Assembly: GCF_009873495.1 (NCBI RefSeq)
Contig: NZ_CP046703.1
Coordinates: 868,001-932,000, forward strand
DNA: 64,000 bases
Direction: 5' to 3'
Source of the DNA: Nostoc sp. ATCC 53789
Lineage (GTDB): Bacteria > Cyanobacteriota > Cyanobacteriia > Cyanobacteriales > Nostocaceae
Positions 25,683-34,298 of this stretch are shown in pieces (the first letter of the stretch is position 1; each line of letters begins with the position of its first letter). The notes beneath the pieces were generated by a model. It made no database searches, was not told where the DNA came from, and saw nothing but the letters and a program-made list of their open reading frames with translations. A program made the position numbers and the translations under genes.

Positions 25683-26783
25683 TTAAGCGGTACGAAAACG
25701 CGCTAACTCTTCACCAGTTTTCGCATCATGGGCGTGGACTGTACACACCAAACATGAATCAAACGATCGCGCCACATGACCAACTTCCACTGGATCGCTA
25801 GAATCGTAAATGGGTGTCCCAATTAACGCTTCTTCAATGGGGCCGCGGATTCCTTCACCATCACGAGGGCCGATATTCCAAGTACCTGGGGCAATAACTT
25901 GGTAGTTCTTAATCTTACCGCCCTCTATTTCCACCCAGTGAGATAAGGAACCGCGTGCTGCTTCCGTTGCACCCCAACCGCGTCCATCTTTTTCTGTAGG
26001 TTTGATATACCAAGGGTCGTTTAACTTGAATTCGCGCAAACAGTGTTCAGCTTGACGATATAACTTGACAAGTTCGTGAACTCGTGCTAGCTGACGCACA
26101 TGAATACTAGCACCACCCATTCGTTTGAAGACATCGAGGATGAAGGGGTCGTAGTGTTGCCAAGATTCGCCATGTTGACCACCAGCTACTAATTGCCGCG
26201 CTAAGGGGCCAGTTTCTAAGCGTCCGAAGTCTTTGTGAAGGACTGCACTCGACCAAGAGTAGGCGTTATCGAAGTCTTTGGTATTGATTGCAGTGGGTTT
26301 AGTGGTGCGATCGCTAGGGTGAATATCTTCTGTCCCTTCATCGTACCAGGAGTGAGTTGTATTCTCGCGGATAAATGACTGATCCATTAAGGTGTGAGTG
26401 TCTGCGAAGCTGTCGTACACTCCACTTTTCATAATCATCGCCGCATTTCGTCCTTCGATAGTCGGCTTTTGGTATTTATCTTCATGGGCTAAATATCCCC
26501 AAGTGACATATTTACCAACACCAGCGCCATATCTATCTAAACCGATGTCTAAACCCATGCGCCAATAAAAACCTAAGTCGGAATCTCGATGATTTCGGTC
26601 TTCATCTAACCAATCTCTAAAGTCATCATAAGTTTGGATTTGTTCGTAGCGTTCTAATGAACAACCTAACCACACTGGTTCTAACCAATTGGTGCGGAAG
26701 TATTCTAGAATCGCCCAAGCGCGGGTAATGTCTGTAAGGGTTGGGGCGCACATCACGCCACCAGGCACCATATAACTGCTGTG
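25683..26783 (-). CDS. hupL: HupL 3' part (uptake [NiFe]-hydrogenase large subunit)
   Basis: Encodes the C-terminal two thirds of HupL, beginning inside the 16-bp repeat (HSSYM) and continuing VPGGVMCAPTL. The C-terminal nickel ligands are in SFDSCLVCTVH, followed by a 16-residue tail starting AHDAKTGEEL that HupW would cleave after the His. In this form it lacks a proper start and the N-terminal CxxC ligands; an ATG at 26771 exists only because the repeat encodes Met. Excision of the element joins it in frame to 31733-32242, giving 531 residues. Confidence 0.96.
   Translation of the reverse strand, partial: HSSYMVPGGVMCAPTLTDITRAWAILEYFRTNWLEPVWLGCSLERYEQIQTYDDFRDWLDEDRNHRDSDLGFYWRMGLDIGLDRYGAGVGKYVTWGYLAHEDKYQKPTIEGRNAAMIMKSGVYDSFADTHTLMDQSFIRENTTHSWYDEGTEDIHPSDRTTKPTAINTKDFDNAYSWSSAVLHKDFGRLETGPLARQLVAGGQHGESWQHYDPFILDVFKRMGGASIHVRQLARVHELVKLYRQAEHCLREFKLNDPWYIKPTEKDGRGWGATEAARGSLSHWVEIEGGKIKNYQVIAPGTWNIGPRDGEGIRGPIEEALIGTPIYDSSDPVEVGHVARSFDSCLVCTVHAHDAKTGEELARFRTA
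26768..26783. other. hupL element attachment repeat (left copy)
   Basis: CCATATAACTGCTGTG on the plus strand, the complement of the 16-bp CACAGCAGTTATATGG repeat described for the Anabaena hupL element. Identical to 31732-31747 and in the same orientation. Confidence 0.96.
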
Positions 26784-26899
26784 GCAACTGGTGATATGCT
26801 AAAAATGTTCCTGAGTAACTTATTGCATAAAGTAATTTTGCTCGGCAATAACATTTTATTTTCACCATTTCAGCTTATAAATAAGGGAATATTTAGGGA

Positions 26900-28384
26900 A
26901 TGAGCGGGCAAAATCAAAACCAGGGTAATTGCGATCGCCACAATTTCATATCGCAGACATATCCCCCATCTACACATGAGAATGCAAACGCAGACTCAAG
27001 GGATTTGTTCGCTGATATTTTTGCAGATTTTGAGCCGCACAACACCACAGACGGTAGCTACAAAGGAACAATGGCGAAAATTAAAGCAACAGAACTACAG
27101 TATCAAGCAGTTTTTGAGCAGAAGTTAGTCGAAGCTAATAGTAATTTAAAAAGGGATAGAGTTAAAGTTAGCATTAAACAAACTGGCAATTCTCTACAGT
27201 TACGAGCTACCCTACCGTTAAAACCAGGCGACCATAGTTTAGGTAAGGAAAAAAAGCAGTATGATTTGTCTCTAGGGATACCAGCAAATTTAGAGGGGCT
27301 AAAAACTGCGATCGAGGAAAGTTACGAGTTGGGTAAATTAATCGCTCGCCATACTTTCGAGTGGAATGAGAAGTATTTAGGAATTAAATCTAGAGAGAAG
27401 CAAGAGATAAAAACTATTGGGGAATTATTAGATACATTTGATGAAAAATATTATCAAACCCGTCAGAAAACTATAACCAGTCAAAATACTTTTGCTAACT
27501 ATATATCCGTCCTTAAAAGAAACTTTCCTTTAACAACTTTGTCAACAAAAAAGCATTTTGAGGAAATTATTAATTCATTTCAGGGAAATAAAAAAAATGA
27601 ATTAATTGCGGTAAGTTCTGTTTTTATTAAAACCTTTCAGTTGGGATTTATACTTGATGTGACACGAGATCATGTCACTCCTGCTCATCGAGAAATACCT
27701 GATAATGATAAAATAGTATCTTCTTTTGACCTATTTGAAAAATTCGCGCTCAATCGCAAAAATACAAATATCACTGATGAAATAGACACCTGGGAAATGT
27801 GGCGTTGGGTATATGGAATGTTGGCAACCTTTGGGTTAAGACCAAGGGAATTATTTGTCGAACCAGATATTAATTGGTGGATGTGTCCCCAAAATATAGA
27901 CCATACTTGGAAAGTCAATAAAAATACAAAAACTGGATATCGAGAAGTTATCCCCTTTGTACCAGAATGGATAGAATTATTTGATTTACAAAATCCCAAA
28001 CCATTAAATATTTTAGAAAAAAAGGTGACAAAAATTGCATCTGTGCAAAATATTAATTGGATGCGGAGAGATATATCCAGATGGTTTAGAAAAGTGGGAA
28101 TTGAGTTTCAACCCTACGATTTGCGTCATGCTTGCGCTATTCGAGCGCATCTTCAGGGAATACCAATTAAAGCCGCAGCAGACAATTTAGGTCATACTGT
28201 TGATGAACATACAAAAACCTATCAAAGATGGTTTGGTATTGAAAACCGTAAAAAAGCCTTTGGTGAGGTAATTAGTCAAAAGTCATTAATTGAGTTGCAG
28301 AAGAATGAAATATTGGCGCTACGGATGGAGAATGAAAGGTTAAAGTTGGAAGTTGAAAAGTGGAAATTCTCGGAAAATGTCTAA
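26900..28384 (+). CDS. xisC: XisC, hupL-element site-specific recombinase
   Basis: 494 residues, paralogous to XisA at 8602. Active-site residues: Arg314 in FGLRPRELF, Tyr406-x-x-Arg409 in PYDLRHACAIR (again Tyr in place of the usual His of HxxR), His432 in LGH and Tyr441 in KTYQRW. A C-terminal coiled coil (about 455-490) mirrors XisA. In Anabaena XisC is required for heterocyst-specific hupL excision. Start ATG at 26900 follows TTTAGGGA. Position inside the element with matching 16-bp repeats makes the assignment firm. Confidence 0.95.
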   Translation: MSGQNQNQGNCDRHNFISQTYPPSTHENANADSRDLFADIFADFEPHNTTDGSYKGTMAKIKATELQYQAVFEQKLVEANSNLKRDRVKVSIKQTGNSLQLRATLPLKPGDHSLGKEKKQYDLSLGIPANLEGLKTAIEESYELGKLIARHTFEWNEKYLGIKSREKQEIKTIGELLDTFDEKYYQTRQKTITSQNTFANYISVLKRNFPLTTLSTKKHFEEIINSFQGNKKNELIAVSSVFIKTFQLGFILDVTRDHVTPAHREIPDNDKIVSSFDLFEKFALNRKNTNITDEIDTWEMWRWVYGMLATFGLRPRELFVEPDINWWMCPQNIDHTWKVNKNTKTGYREVIPFVPEWIELFDLQNPKPLNILEKKVTKIASVQNINWMRRDISRWFRKVGIEFQPYDLRHACAIRAHLQGIPIKAAADNLGHTVDEHTKTYQRWFGIENRKKAFGEVISQKSLIELQKNEILALRMENERLKLEVEKWKFSENV

Positions 28385-28573
28385 AAATCCAGAGGACTGC
28401 AAACAGCTTTACCACCACAGTTAAGAACGTGGGTATCAATCATAGTAGTTTTGACATGGTGAAGGGTGTTTTTGTAGATTATCGGGGTGTGGAGAAAAGC
28501 CATTTTAAGGTTATCTGTAGGTGTATGTGCTATAAATTGGTAAAGATTCAGAATTAATGAGGTCACTATCAAG

Positions 28574-28921
28574 ATGGAATTATCTGTACTAGCTTTACAA
28601 GCGGTAAACATTTCGCTGTGGGCGATCGACAAAGTTTCAGGCGGTGCTTTGGAAAAAGCTGGGGCAGATGTTTTAGGCTTCTTAGCAAAAAGATTTCAAG
28701 GCAAACTCCAAATCGATAAGTCTGAGTCAAAACTCTTAGAAGCCGCAATTCTCAGTGAAGCCGAATGGGACAGTAAGTTTCAAAAGGATCTCGAAAGGTT
28801 AGTAACTCATTATCAACAAATTCAAAATTCTTCCCATGTTTCTCAAAGTACTGAATCAGGGGTCAACATCAATGTTGATAAGAATCCAGGAACAGTCATA
28901 GGGCAGCAATTTTTTCGTTAA
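28574..28921 (+). CDS. Unknown protein, probable N-terminal part of a split gene
   Basis: 115 residues with an amphipathic/hydrophobic start (MELSVLALQAVNISLWAIDK), a helical middle and a Gly/Asn-rich end (NVDKNPGTVIGQQFFR). The stop at 28919 directly follows a run of six T (28910-28915). Shifting one base forward there continues into VNQFFDLKSSDLES and the coiled-coil membrane frame that ends at 30428, with no intervening stop. I therefore suspect one gene of about 615 codons broken by a frameshift, a sequencing error, or programmed slippage. As two genes it would be an unknown small protein. Confidence 0.6.
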   Translation: MELSVLALQAVNISLWAIDKVSGGALEKAGADVLGFLAKRFQGKLQIDKSESKLLEAAILSEAEWDSKFQKDLERLVTHYQQIQNSSHVSQSTESGVNINVDKNPGTVIGQQFFR

Positions 28922-29009
28922 CCAGTTTTTTGATCTCAAAAGTTCCGATTTAGAATCTAATAGGAATCTACTGAAGAAGCTCTTTAATTACATTAAGGTA
29001 GCTGCATTT

Positions 29010-30428
29010 TTGCTATGTTCAGTTTTATTTTGGATTTTATTTGGCTGGTTAGCTGACTATTCATTCCCATTTGGTCAATCATTAGAACTATTTCTTTCGT
29101 GTTTCACGGGTACTGTTGCAGCGAAGATCAATAGTTTACAGCAGCAATTACAGAGAACAGATGTAATTTCTCAGCCCGACAATGCACAGCAAGTTCAAAA
29201 GCTGAATAAACTTGAGTCTCAAGTATGGTTGTATAAAGGTGTATTAGAACGCCTTGGTACAGACCCTTCTGCAAATCATGAAAAAATCGCTAAGACGCTT
29301 GAAGCATTGGAGTATAAAAGAAGCGAAATCCTACAAGAACTTGAGCCTCGAAGACCTCGAAGTTATCGTGTTTTAGTAGAAATACAGGATTCTGTTCGTA
29401 ATTTTCTGGCTAGTCAAGCAGAGAAAGATTATGAGCAAATTCAGAAGGTTGTGACTAATCTGATTCTTTTTATTAGAAGTAGGCAACCGTCGCAAATTAT
29501 CCTTTCTGAAGCAATTACGAAATTAGCTTCGGAAATAGCACAAAGTAGTAATCAAATCAGTCCTTATCGTCTTCGTCTTGCTTATAGAATCGATGAATTA
29601 TTAAGAGTTTTATCAGCAAAATTAGTTTTAAATTCTAATAACCCTATGACTAACGGGAATTATCAATCGCTTGTTAATGAGCTACATTCCCGCATTAATC
29701 TCTTGTCTCAAGAATTTAACAATTTACTTAGAGTTAAGCAAGAAGATAAAAATGAATTAAATAGACGTACAGAAGAGATTTCAAACCTCACAAAAAATAT
29801 TTCTGATCTTCATAAAGATATATCAAATCGTGATGCAGATATAGCCGCTTTGCGAAGCAATATTCAAAATATTACGGAATCAGTTCAAGAAAAACAAATC
29901 CAGATAAATGATCTCCAAAATTCAATTCGCAACTTGAAAAGAGACATTCAAAATTCAGCTGATTTTAATCATAAGAAGCAAGATCAGATTGATCAATTAC
30001 AGAACCAAATATCTCAGTTAAATCAGAAAAAATCAAGATTGCAAAAAAGAATTGAAGATATCTCTACTTATGCTCAAAACAAAGAATCCGAAGTTGAGAA
30101 TTTGCAGAATGAAATATCTCAACTCAATTCTCAAAAGCTAGAACTACAGAGACAAAATCAAGTTTTATACCAACATTATCAGCGTCAGCAAGGTGAAATA
30201 TCTAGCCTAAATCAGAGGCTAGAAGAGCTTTCTAGCGCTAACACAGTGATATCTCAAAAATCTACACCACAACCAAATACCAGGACAACTGCAACTCAAG
30301 AAAAAATTTCAGAAGCAGAATATCAAAGAATTACTAATCAAAATGAGTATGAATATGTAAGTGGTTATCCTAACAGTCGAAGCGGAAAATGGGTAGCTCC
30401 ATACTATAGGCGCAAAAGAAATCGTTAG
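29010..30428 (+). CDS. Membrane-anchored coiled-coil protein (possibly continuous with 28574-28921)
   Basis: Open from 28902. The nearest initiator is TTG at 29010, which falls in the middle of a hydrophobic segment (VAAFLLCSVLFWILFGWLA), so it is an unlikely true start. After that single membrane span and a short loop, residues 25-440 are mostly coiled coil, with heptads such as DLHKDISNRDADIAALRSNI and IDQLQNQISQLNQKKSRLQ. The C-terminus is basic (YRRKRNR). Function unknown; not recognised. It is cargo of the hupL element. Confidence 0.6.
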   Translation: MLCSVLFWILFGWLADYSFPFGQSLELFLSCFTGTVAAKINSLQQQLQRTDVISQPDNAQQVQKLNKLESQVWLYKGVLERLGTDPSANHEKIAKTLEALEYKRSEILQELEPRRPRSYRVLVEIQDSVRNFLASQAEKDYEQIQKVVTNLILFIRSRQPSQIILSEAITKLASEIAQSSNQISPYRLRLAYRIDELLRVLSAKLVLNSNNPMTNGNYQSLVNELHSRINLLSQEFNNLLRVKQEDKNELNRRTEEISNLTKNISDLHKDISNRDADIAALRSNIQNITESVQEKQIQINDLQNSIRNLKRDIQNSADFNHKKQDQIDQLQNQISQLNQKKSRLQKRIEDISTYAQNKESEVENLQNEISQLNSQKLELQRQNQVLYQHYQRQQGEISSLNQRLEELSSANTVISQKSTPQPNTRTTATQEKISEAEYQRITNQNEYEYVSGYPNSRSGKWVAPYYRRKRNR

Positions 30429-30496
30429 AGCAAAGCCTATCAGCCTAACAATCCCAGTTGGTTGCTTTGCTGATCTATCAGCGGGTGAATGAGGTC

Positions 30497-30685
30497 GTTA
30501 AACATCTTTGAGAAAAGCGATCGCTCAATATCCAAATAAATCAATACTTCTATACATAAGCTAACCTGTAATTATTTAAACTCAGATATTACTATTTGCG
30601 TATTTATATTGAGAAAAACCGGGCTTTATACTTCAATACAAAGAAAATAATTATACTTAACCACTTACCTTGTACTGCGTTAACT
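30497..30685. repeat. 189-bp direct repeat, copy A
   Basis: Matches 31331-31519 at a constant offset of 834 bases with about ten to seventeen substitutions and no gaps. It contains one GCGATCGC. The two copies flank the DUF5615/DUF433 pair, suggesting the module was acquired or duplicated together with this sequence. Confidence 0.85.
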
Positions 30686-30693
30686 GCGCTAGG

Positions 30694-31029
30694 TTAAAAT
30701 GAGAGGGCAAGCAATGATGAATTTTCATCTTCATAAAATAATTTGATCGTGCTGAACTCCCGACGCAGTAAATTTTCAACTTGTAAGGTAGAACAGTTTC
30801 CAAGTCTAAGCCAGATGACTTTTGGGGGATTTCCAAACACTAAACTCAGATCGTGCATATCAGCATCTTTCGAGACGATCATCAAATCATTATCTTTTGC
30901 ATAATTCCAAACTATCGGGTCTATTGTTGCTTTCATGCCTATATCTCGAACATGAAGTGAGTCTGGAAAAAGATCGCTCAAACGAGTGGGTAATTTAGGG
31001 GATAAGTTTTCATCAAACAGTAATTTCAT
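30694..31029 (-). CDS. DUF5615 PIN-like toxin
   Basis: 111 residues. MKLLFDENLSPKLPTRLSDLFPDSLHV gives the first acidic pair, and IVSKDADMHDLSLVFGNPPKVIWLRLGNC the second, as in DUF5615 PIN-like proteins. It is intact, unlike the relative in the nifD element. Start overlaps the stop of the DUF433 gene by four bases. Likely an RNase toxin of a type II module. Confidence 0.88.
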   Translation of the reverse strand: MKLLFDENLSPKLPTRLSDLFPDSLHVRDIGMKATIDPIVWNYAKDNDLMIVSKDADMHDLSLVFGNPPKVIWLRLGNCSTLQVENLLRREFSTIKLFYEDENSSLLALSF

Positions 31030-31256
31030 GCTGATAATGGAGAAATCATAAGCCGACGTTCACGGTCAGCCGCATAAGCAATACAAGCTTTTAAATCTTC
31101 TCGCGTTAGATCGGGAAAATCATCAAGAATTTCTGCTTCGGTCATCTCGGAAGCTAGGTATTCAAGTACCTCATAAACTGTAATTCGCAAGCCACGCACA
31201 CAAGGCTTACCACCGCGTTTATTCGCTTCAATTGTGATATAGTTTCTGTAATTCAT
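31026..31256 (-). CDS. DUF433 antitoxin
   Basis: 76 residues with the DUF433 core KRGGKPCVRGLRITVYEVLEYLA and a recognition-helix region EAEILDDFPDLTREDLKACIAYA. Start at 31256 (MNYRNYITIE) chosen to fit family length; a longer in-frame start at 31286 exists. Operon with the DUF5615 gene. Confidence 0.88.
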   Translation of the reverse strand: MNYRNYITIEANKRGGKPCVRGLRITVYEVLEYLASEMTEAEILDDFPDLTREDLKACIAYAADRERRLMISPLSA

Positions 31257-31330
31257 TATGTGGCGAGTGCATTTTTGCCAATTCATCTGATCGTACCATG
31301 TATTTCTGCTAAAAACTCAATAATTTCACC

Positions 31331-31519
31331 GTTAAACATCTTTGAGAAAAGCGATCGCTCAATATCCAAACAAATCAATACTTCTATACATAAGCTGACC
31401 TGTAATTGTTTAAACTCAGATATTACTATTTACGTATTTATATTGAGAAAAATCCCGCTTTATACTTCAATATAAAGAAAATAATTATACTTAACTACTT
31501 GCCTTGGACTTTCTTAACT
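31331..31519. repeat. 189-bp direct repeat, copy B
   Basis: Second copy of the sequence at 30497-30685, on the other side of the toxin-antitoxin pair. The remaining element sequence up to 31731 holds no credible gene (only a 19-codon frame at 31597). Confidence 0.85.
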
Positions 31520-31731
31520 ATGATCGCTAATCTAGGGTTAGGGAAAAATTAGGTAATGCCTGAGAAAAGCAAATAACTTTTAACAGAGAAAAATAAATGG
31601 ATTTACTGCTTGCTATCTTTGCTTATGGTGTGGCTGACCGTGGATTTATGGCTTAATTTAAGGAAAAACCAGGGAATCATTACACATATCCTAGCAAATC
31701 CTTACTATATAAGCAATTCCCCAACTTCTTT

Positions 31732-31747
31732 CCATATAACTGCTGTG
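31732..31747. other. hupL element attachment repeat (right copy)
   Basis: CCATATAACTGCTGTG, identical to 26768-26783. On the minus strand it encodes His-Ser-Ser-Tyr-Met of HupL, so recombination leaves the coding sequence unchanged. Confidence 0.96.
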
Positions 31748-32242
31748 GGGCCATTGTCCGCCCAATAGTGCATAAATTTCTACAGGTTTAGCGGAAATTG
31801 TTATGCCGAGTTCGTAAGATTTGCCAGTGAAAGCGGCAAAGCGTCTCACAGCTTCCTCATAATAGCGACTATTGCGGTATTTTTTATTGGTTAAGTCAAT
31901 AGCAAACAAACCATAAAAATAGCGGGGGATGCTTTGAATTGTCTCGACAATTTGACCAAGATTCCTCGCTAAAATTGCATTGCGAGGAACTTCTGTTTCC
32001 CAAGCTGTATCTAATGCCCAAGATGCAGATGTCAGGTGAGAACCGCCGCAAATTCCGCAAATGCGAGGCGTGACAATTAATCCGGCTTGGGGGTCTTTAC
32101 CGCGTAGGATAACTTCAAATCCGCGAAATAGTTCCGCGTGTGTCCAGGCGTTGACTACTCTTCCATGTTCAATATCAACTCGAACATCTAAATCGCCTTC
32201 AACTCTACCGACGGGCGATATATCTAATGATTGAATTGTCAT
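31733..32242 (-). CDS. hupL: HupL 5' part (uptake [NiFe]-hydrogenase large subunit)
   Basis: 170 codons from ATG 32242 (MTIQSLDISPVGRVEGDLDV) to the repeat-encoded HSSYM. The N-terminal nickel ligands are in TPRICGICGGSHLTSA. Unexcised, translation continues into the element for 13 codons and stops at 31691. After excision it fuses with VPGGVMCAP from 26768 downward. The start codon lies at the edge of a heptamer repeat (AAATGACAA). HupL with HupS oxidises H2 made by nitrogenase in heterocysts. Confidence 0.96.
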
Positions 32243-32520
32243 TTGTCATTTGTCCTTTGTCATTTGTTATTTGTCATTTGTCATTTGTCATTGGTCATTT
32301 GTCATTGGTAATTATTCACTCGCCTCTCCTGCAAAATGGTCGAAACCCTTGATTTATCGTTGATGGGAGTGTGAAAGGTTATAGTCTAATACGCTTGGGT
32401 TTTCAAGACGCGATAAATCGCCGTCTCTACAAGTGTTTTGTTGCTCATTCTGAACTGTATTAGGTTATAGTCATTGGTCAAATCACAAAGGACAAATGAC
32501 TAATGACCAATGACTAATGA
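32243..32520. repeat. hupS-hupL spacer with STRR heptamer tracts
   Basis: Two tracts of TCATTTGT/CATTGGT heptamers (about 32243-32310 and 32466-32520) flank a segment with complementary GATTTATCG and CGATAAATCG. The tracts read ATGACAA toward hupL and provide its start codon. A long hairpin between hupS and hupL is possible. Confidence 0.75.
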
Positions 32521-33483
32521 CTAAACTGTAAAAAAGTCTTCTTCTGCCCAAGGTGGTGCTGCGTCTTTGGCAACCATTGTTAGTAAGGCGTAGTCTTTTT
32601 TGTTCACCCCTGGCGGTAATTCTTTGGGAACTCCCATTACTGTTTGGGTTTTAAATACGGTTCCTGGTTTGAGGTCAAAGAAGGGAAATTCTGGTTCTGT
32701 GCAACCTAAACAAGGCATCCCAGCGCGGGTTTTGGATGAGACGCGGTTCCATAAGATGCGGTTGCAGGAAGAATGCGTCATGGGGCCGCGACAACCCAAG
32801 TCATAAAATAGACAGCCTTTGCGCTGACCAAATTCGGCGGTTGATGCTTTGTAGGCAAAGTGGATGTTGCGGGTACAACCTGTTTGGGTATAGGTGTTGA
32901 AGAAGGTTTGGGGACGATTTAGTTCATCAAAAGCAATGTCTGCTATGCGTCCAGTAGCGATCGCAACTAATATCTGCGTAATCCAGTCGGGATGGGCGGG
33001 ACATCCAGGTATATTAATTACAGGTAATCCGGCTTGCGATACGAAATCTTTCCCCAAAAAGCCGCCTTCTTGACGTTTGAGAAATTGTAAACCTTCCGAT
33101 TCGCTAGGGTTGGGTGACATAGCGGGAATTCCTCCCCAGGTTGCACAGTCTCCTACCGCGACGATAAATTTAGCAACTTTGGCGAGGTCTGCTAACCAAT
33201 CTTTCATGGCGCGATCGGCAAACCGATTCCATTCGCCAGTACCGTTGGGGGCGTTAACAACACTGCCTTCAAATACCAAGATATCTAAAGGAATTGTGCC
33301 AGAAATACAATTCCGTAGCAGTGTTTGTAAATCGTTGCCTAGTTCCAGCCCCAAGGAAGGATGCCAAAGTATATTGATACCAAAGTCGGCAATTAAATCG
33401 CAGACTGTCGGTTCTTCAGCGTTGAGAAATGACATGGTGTTGCCTGAACAAGCACCACCTTGTAGCCATAGTACATTAGTCAT
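32521..33483 (-). CDS. hupS: HupS, uptake hydrogenase small subunit
   Basis: 320 residues. Iron-sulfur ligand regions: GGACSGNTMSFL near the N-terminus, GDCATWGG, NIPGCPAHPDW, then GCTRNIHF and CLFYDLGCRGPMTHSSCN and GMPCLGCTEPEFPF. There is no Tat signal peptide, as expected for cyanobacterial HupS. It relays electrons from the HupL NiFe site. ATG at 33483; followed by hupL on the same strand. Confidence 0.97.
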   Translation of the reverse strand: MTNVLWLQGGACSGNTMSFLNAEEPTVCDLIADFGINILWHPSLGLELGNDLQTLLRNCISGTIPLDILVFEGSVVNAPNGTGEWNRFADRAMKDWLADLAKVAKFIVAVGDCATWGGIPAMSPNPSESEGLQFLKRQEGGFLGKDFVSQAGLPVINIPGCPAHPDWITQILVAIATGRIADIAFDELNRPQTFFNTYTQTGCTRNIHFAYKASTAEFGQRKGCLFYDLGCRGPMTHSSCNRILWNRVSSKTRAGMPCLGCTEPEFPFFDLKPGTVFKTQTVMGVPKELPPGVNKKDYALLTMVAKDAAPPWAEEDFFTV

Positions 33484-34298
33484 CGGCTAGGTGTTTTTGT
33501 ATTGTTTGCGATACGTGACTTAGTAAATAATGCTTGTAGAGTCTCACGTATTTATCAATATTTATTTATTTATATTAGTGGATTTTCTATTGAATTATCT
33601 TTTATTAAATAAAAATTAATCATTGCTAAGAATTTAAATGTACTTAAGATTGCTTACAAGGTTGTATCAAGAACAGAATTTTTCACAAAAGCTTGAATAA
33701 TAAACTAAGCACACTGATTTTAGATAGCTGTTTTAAATCATTTTGAGAGAGTCGTAACTCAACTTTTATATATAAATGGGCTAATATTTTAAAAGTGAAA
33801 GTCTTGTACGTTAAGAAATATCACCGCTAACCAAAAAAAGTAAATAGTAAATAAATTTATTTTTAAATTCAAAGTCAATAGTTATATTTTGATAACAAAG
33901 TTAGGTCTTAAATATATAAGATGTTATCAATTCAATATAGAAGAACTGCGTTGTGTCAGGTCATGATACAGAACACCTTATCAAAATGTAAGGTGTTTAA
34001 AGCTGACATTAATATTGGCAATTTCCCCCTAGAATTTTAGAAATAGAGTGTTTTATAGTAAAAAAATTGATTCACTCAATTTAGGGGATTGAGGATTAGG
34101 TATTAGGTATTGGGAAAATTTTTCCTAGTCCCTAGCATCATTAATCCCTAGCCTCTAGTTTCAGACAAAAGGGGAATTCCGCCTAAAGGACTCGAAGCCT
34201 GCGTAAATCGGTATGGCCCGTGATGAGATGCGTAAATGTGTCTCGTTCATTCATGGGTGTTGGACTCAATTCCCAATTGGCTAGAGTACGGCAGAGTT
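33484..34298. other. 815-bp intergenic region between hupS and the TPR gene
   Basis: AT-rich region between divergent hupSL and the hyp-side genes; both promoters should be here. I found no exact GTA-N8-TAC NtcA site by eye. A hairpin at 33972-33997 is listed separately. Near 34100 there is a GATTAGGTATTAGGTATTGGG repeat tract. Confidence 0.5.
33972..33997. promoter_or_regulatory. 9-bp hairpin in the hupS upstream region
   Basis: AACACCTTA (33972-33980) and TAAGGTGTT (33989-33997) pair perfectly over an 8-base loop. It could be a terminator for neither flanking gene, given their orientation, so an operator-like or structural role is possible. Confidence 0.4.

Larger units (their letters stand above)
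26768..31731. mobile_element. hupL excision element, 4964 bp
   Basis: Two identical 16-bp direct repeats (26768-26783 and 31732-31747) interrupt hupL, so site-specific recombination would release a 4964-bp circle. xisC starts 116 bp inside one end. The other cargo is a coiled-coil membrane protein gene in two frames and a DUF433/DUF5615 pair. The Anabaena PCC 7120 hupL element is known to be roughly twice this size, so this is a compact version. hupL repair was verified here by joining codons; actual excision is inferred. Confidence 0.95.

Noticed and set aside
33484..34298. NtcA binding site (GTA-N8-TAC) upstream of hupS
   Set aside because: Only near-matches with wrong spacing were found by eye, so none is reported.
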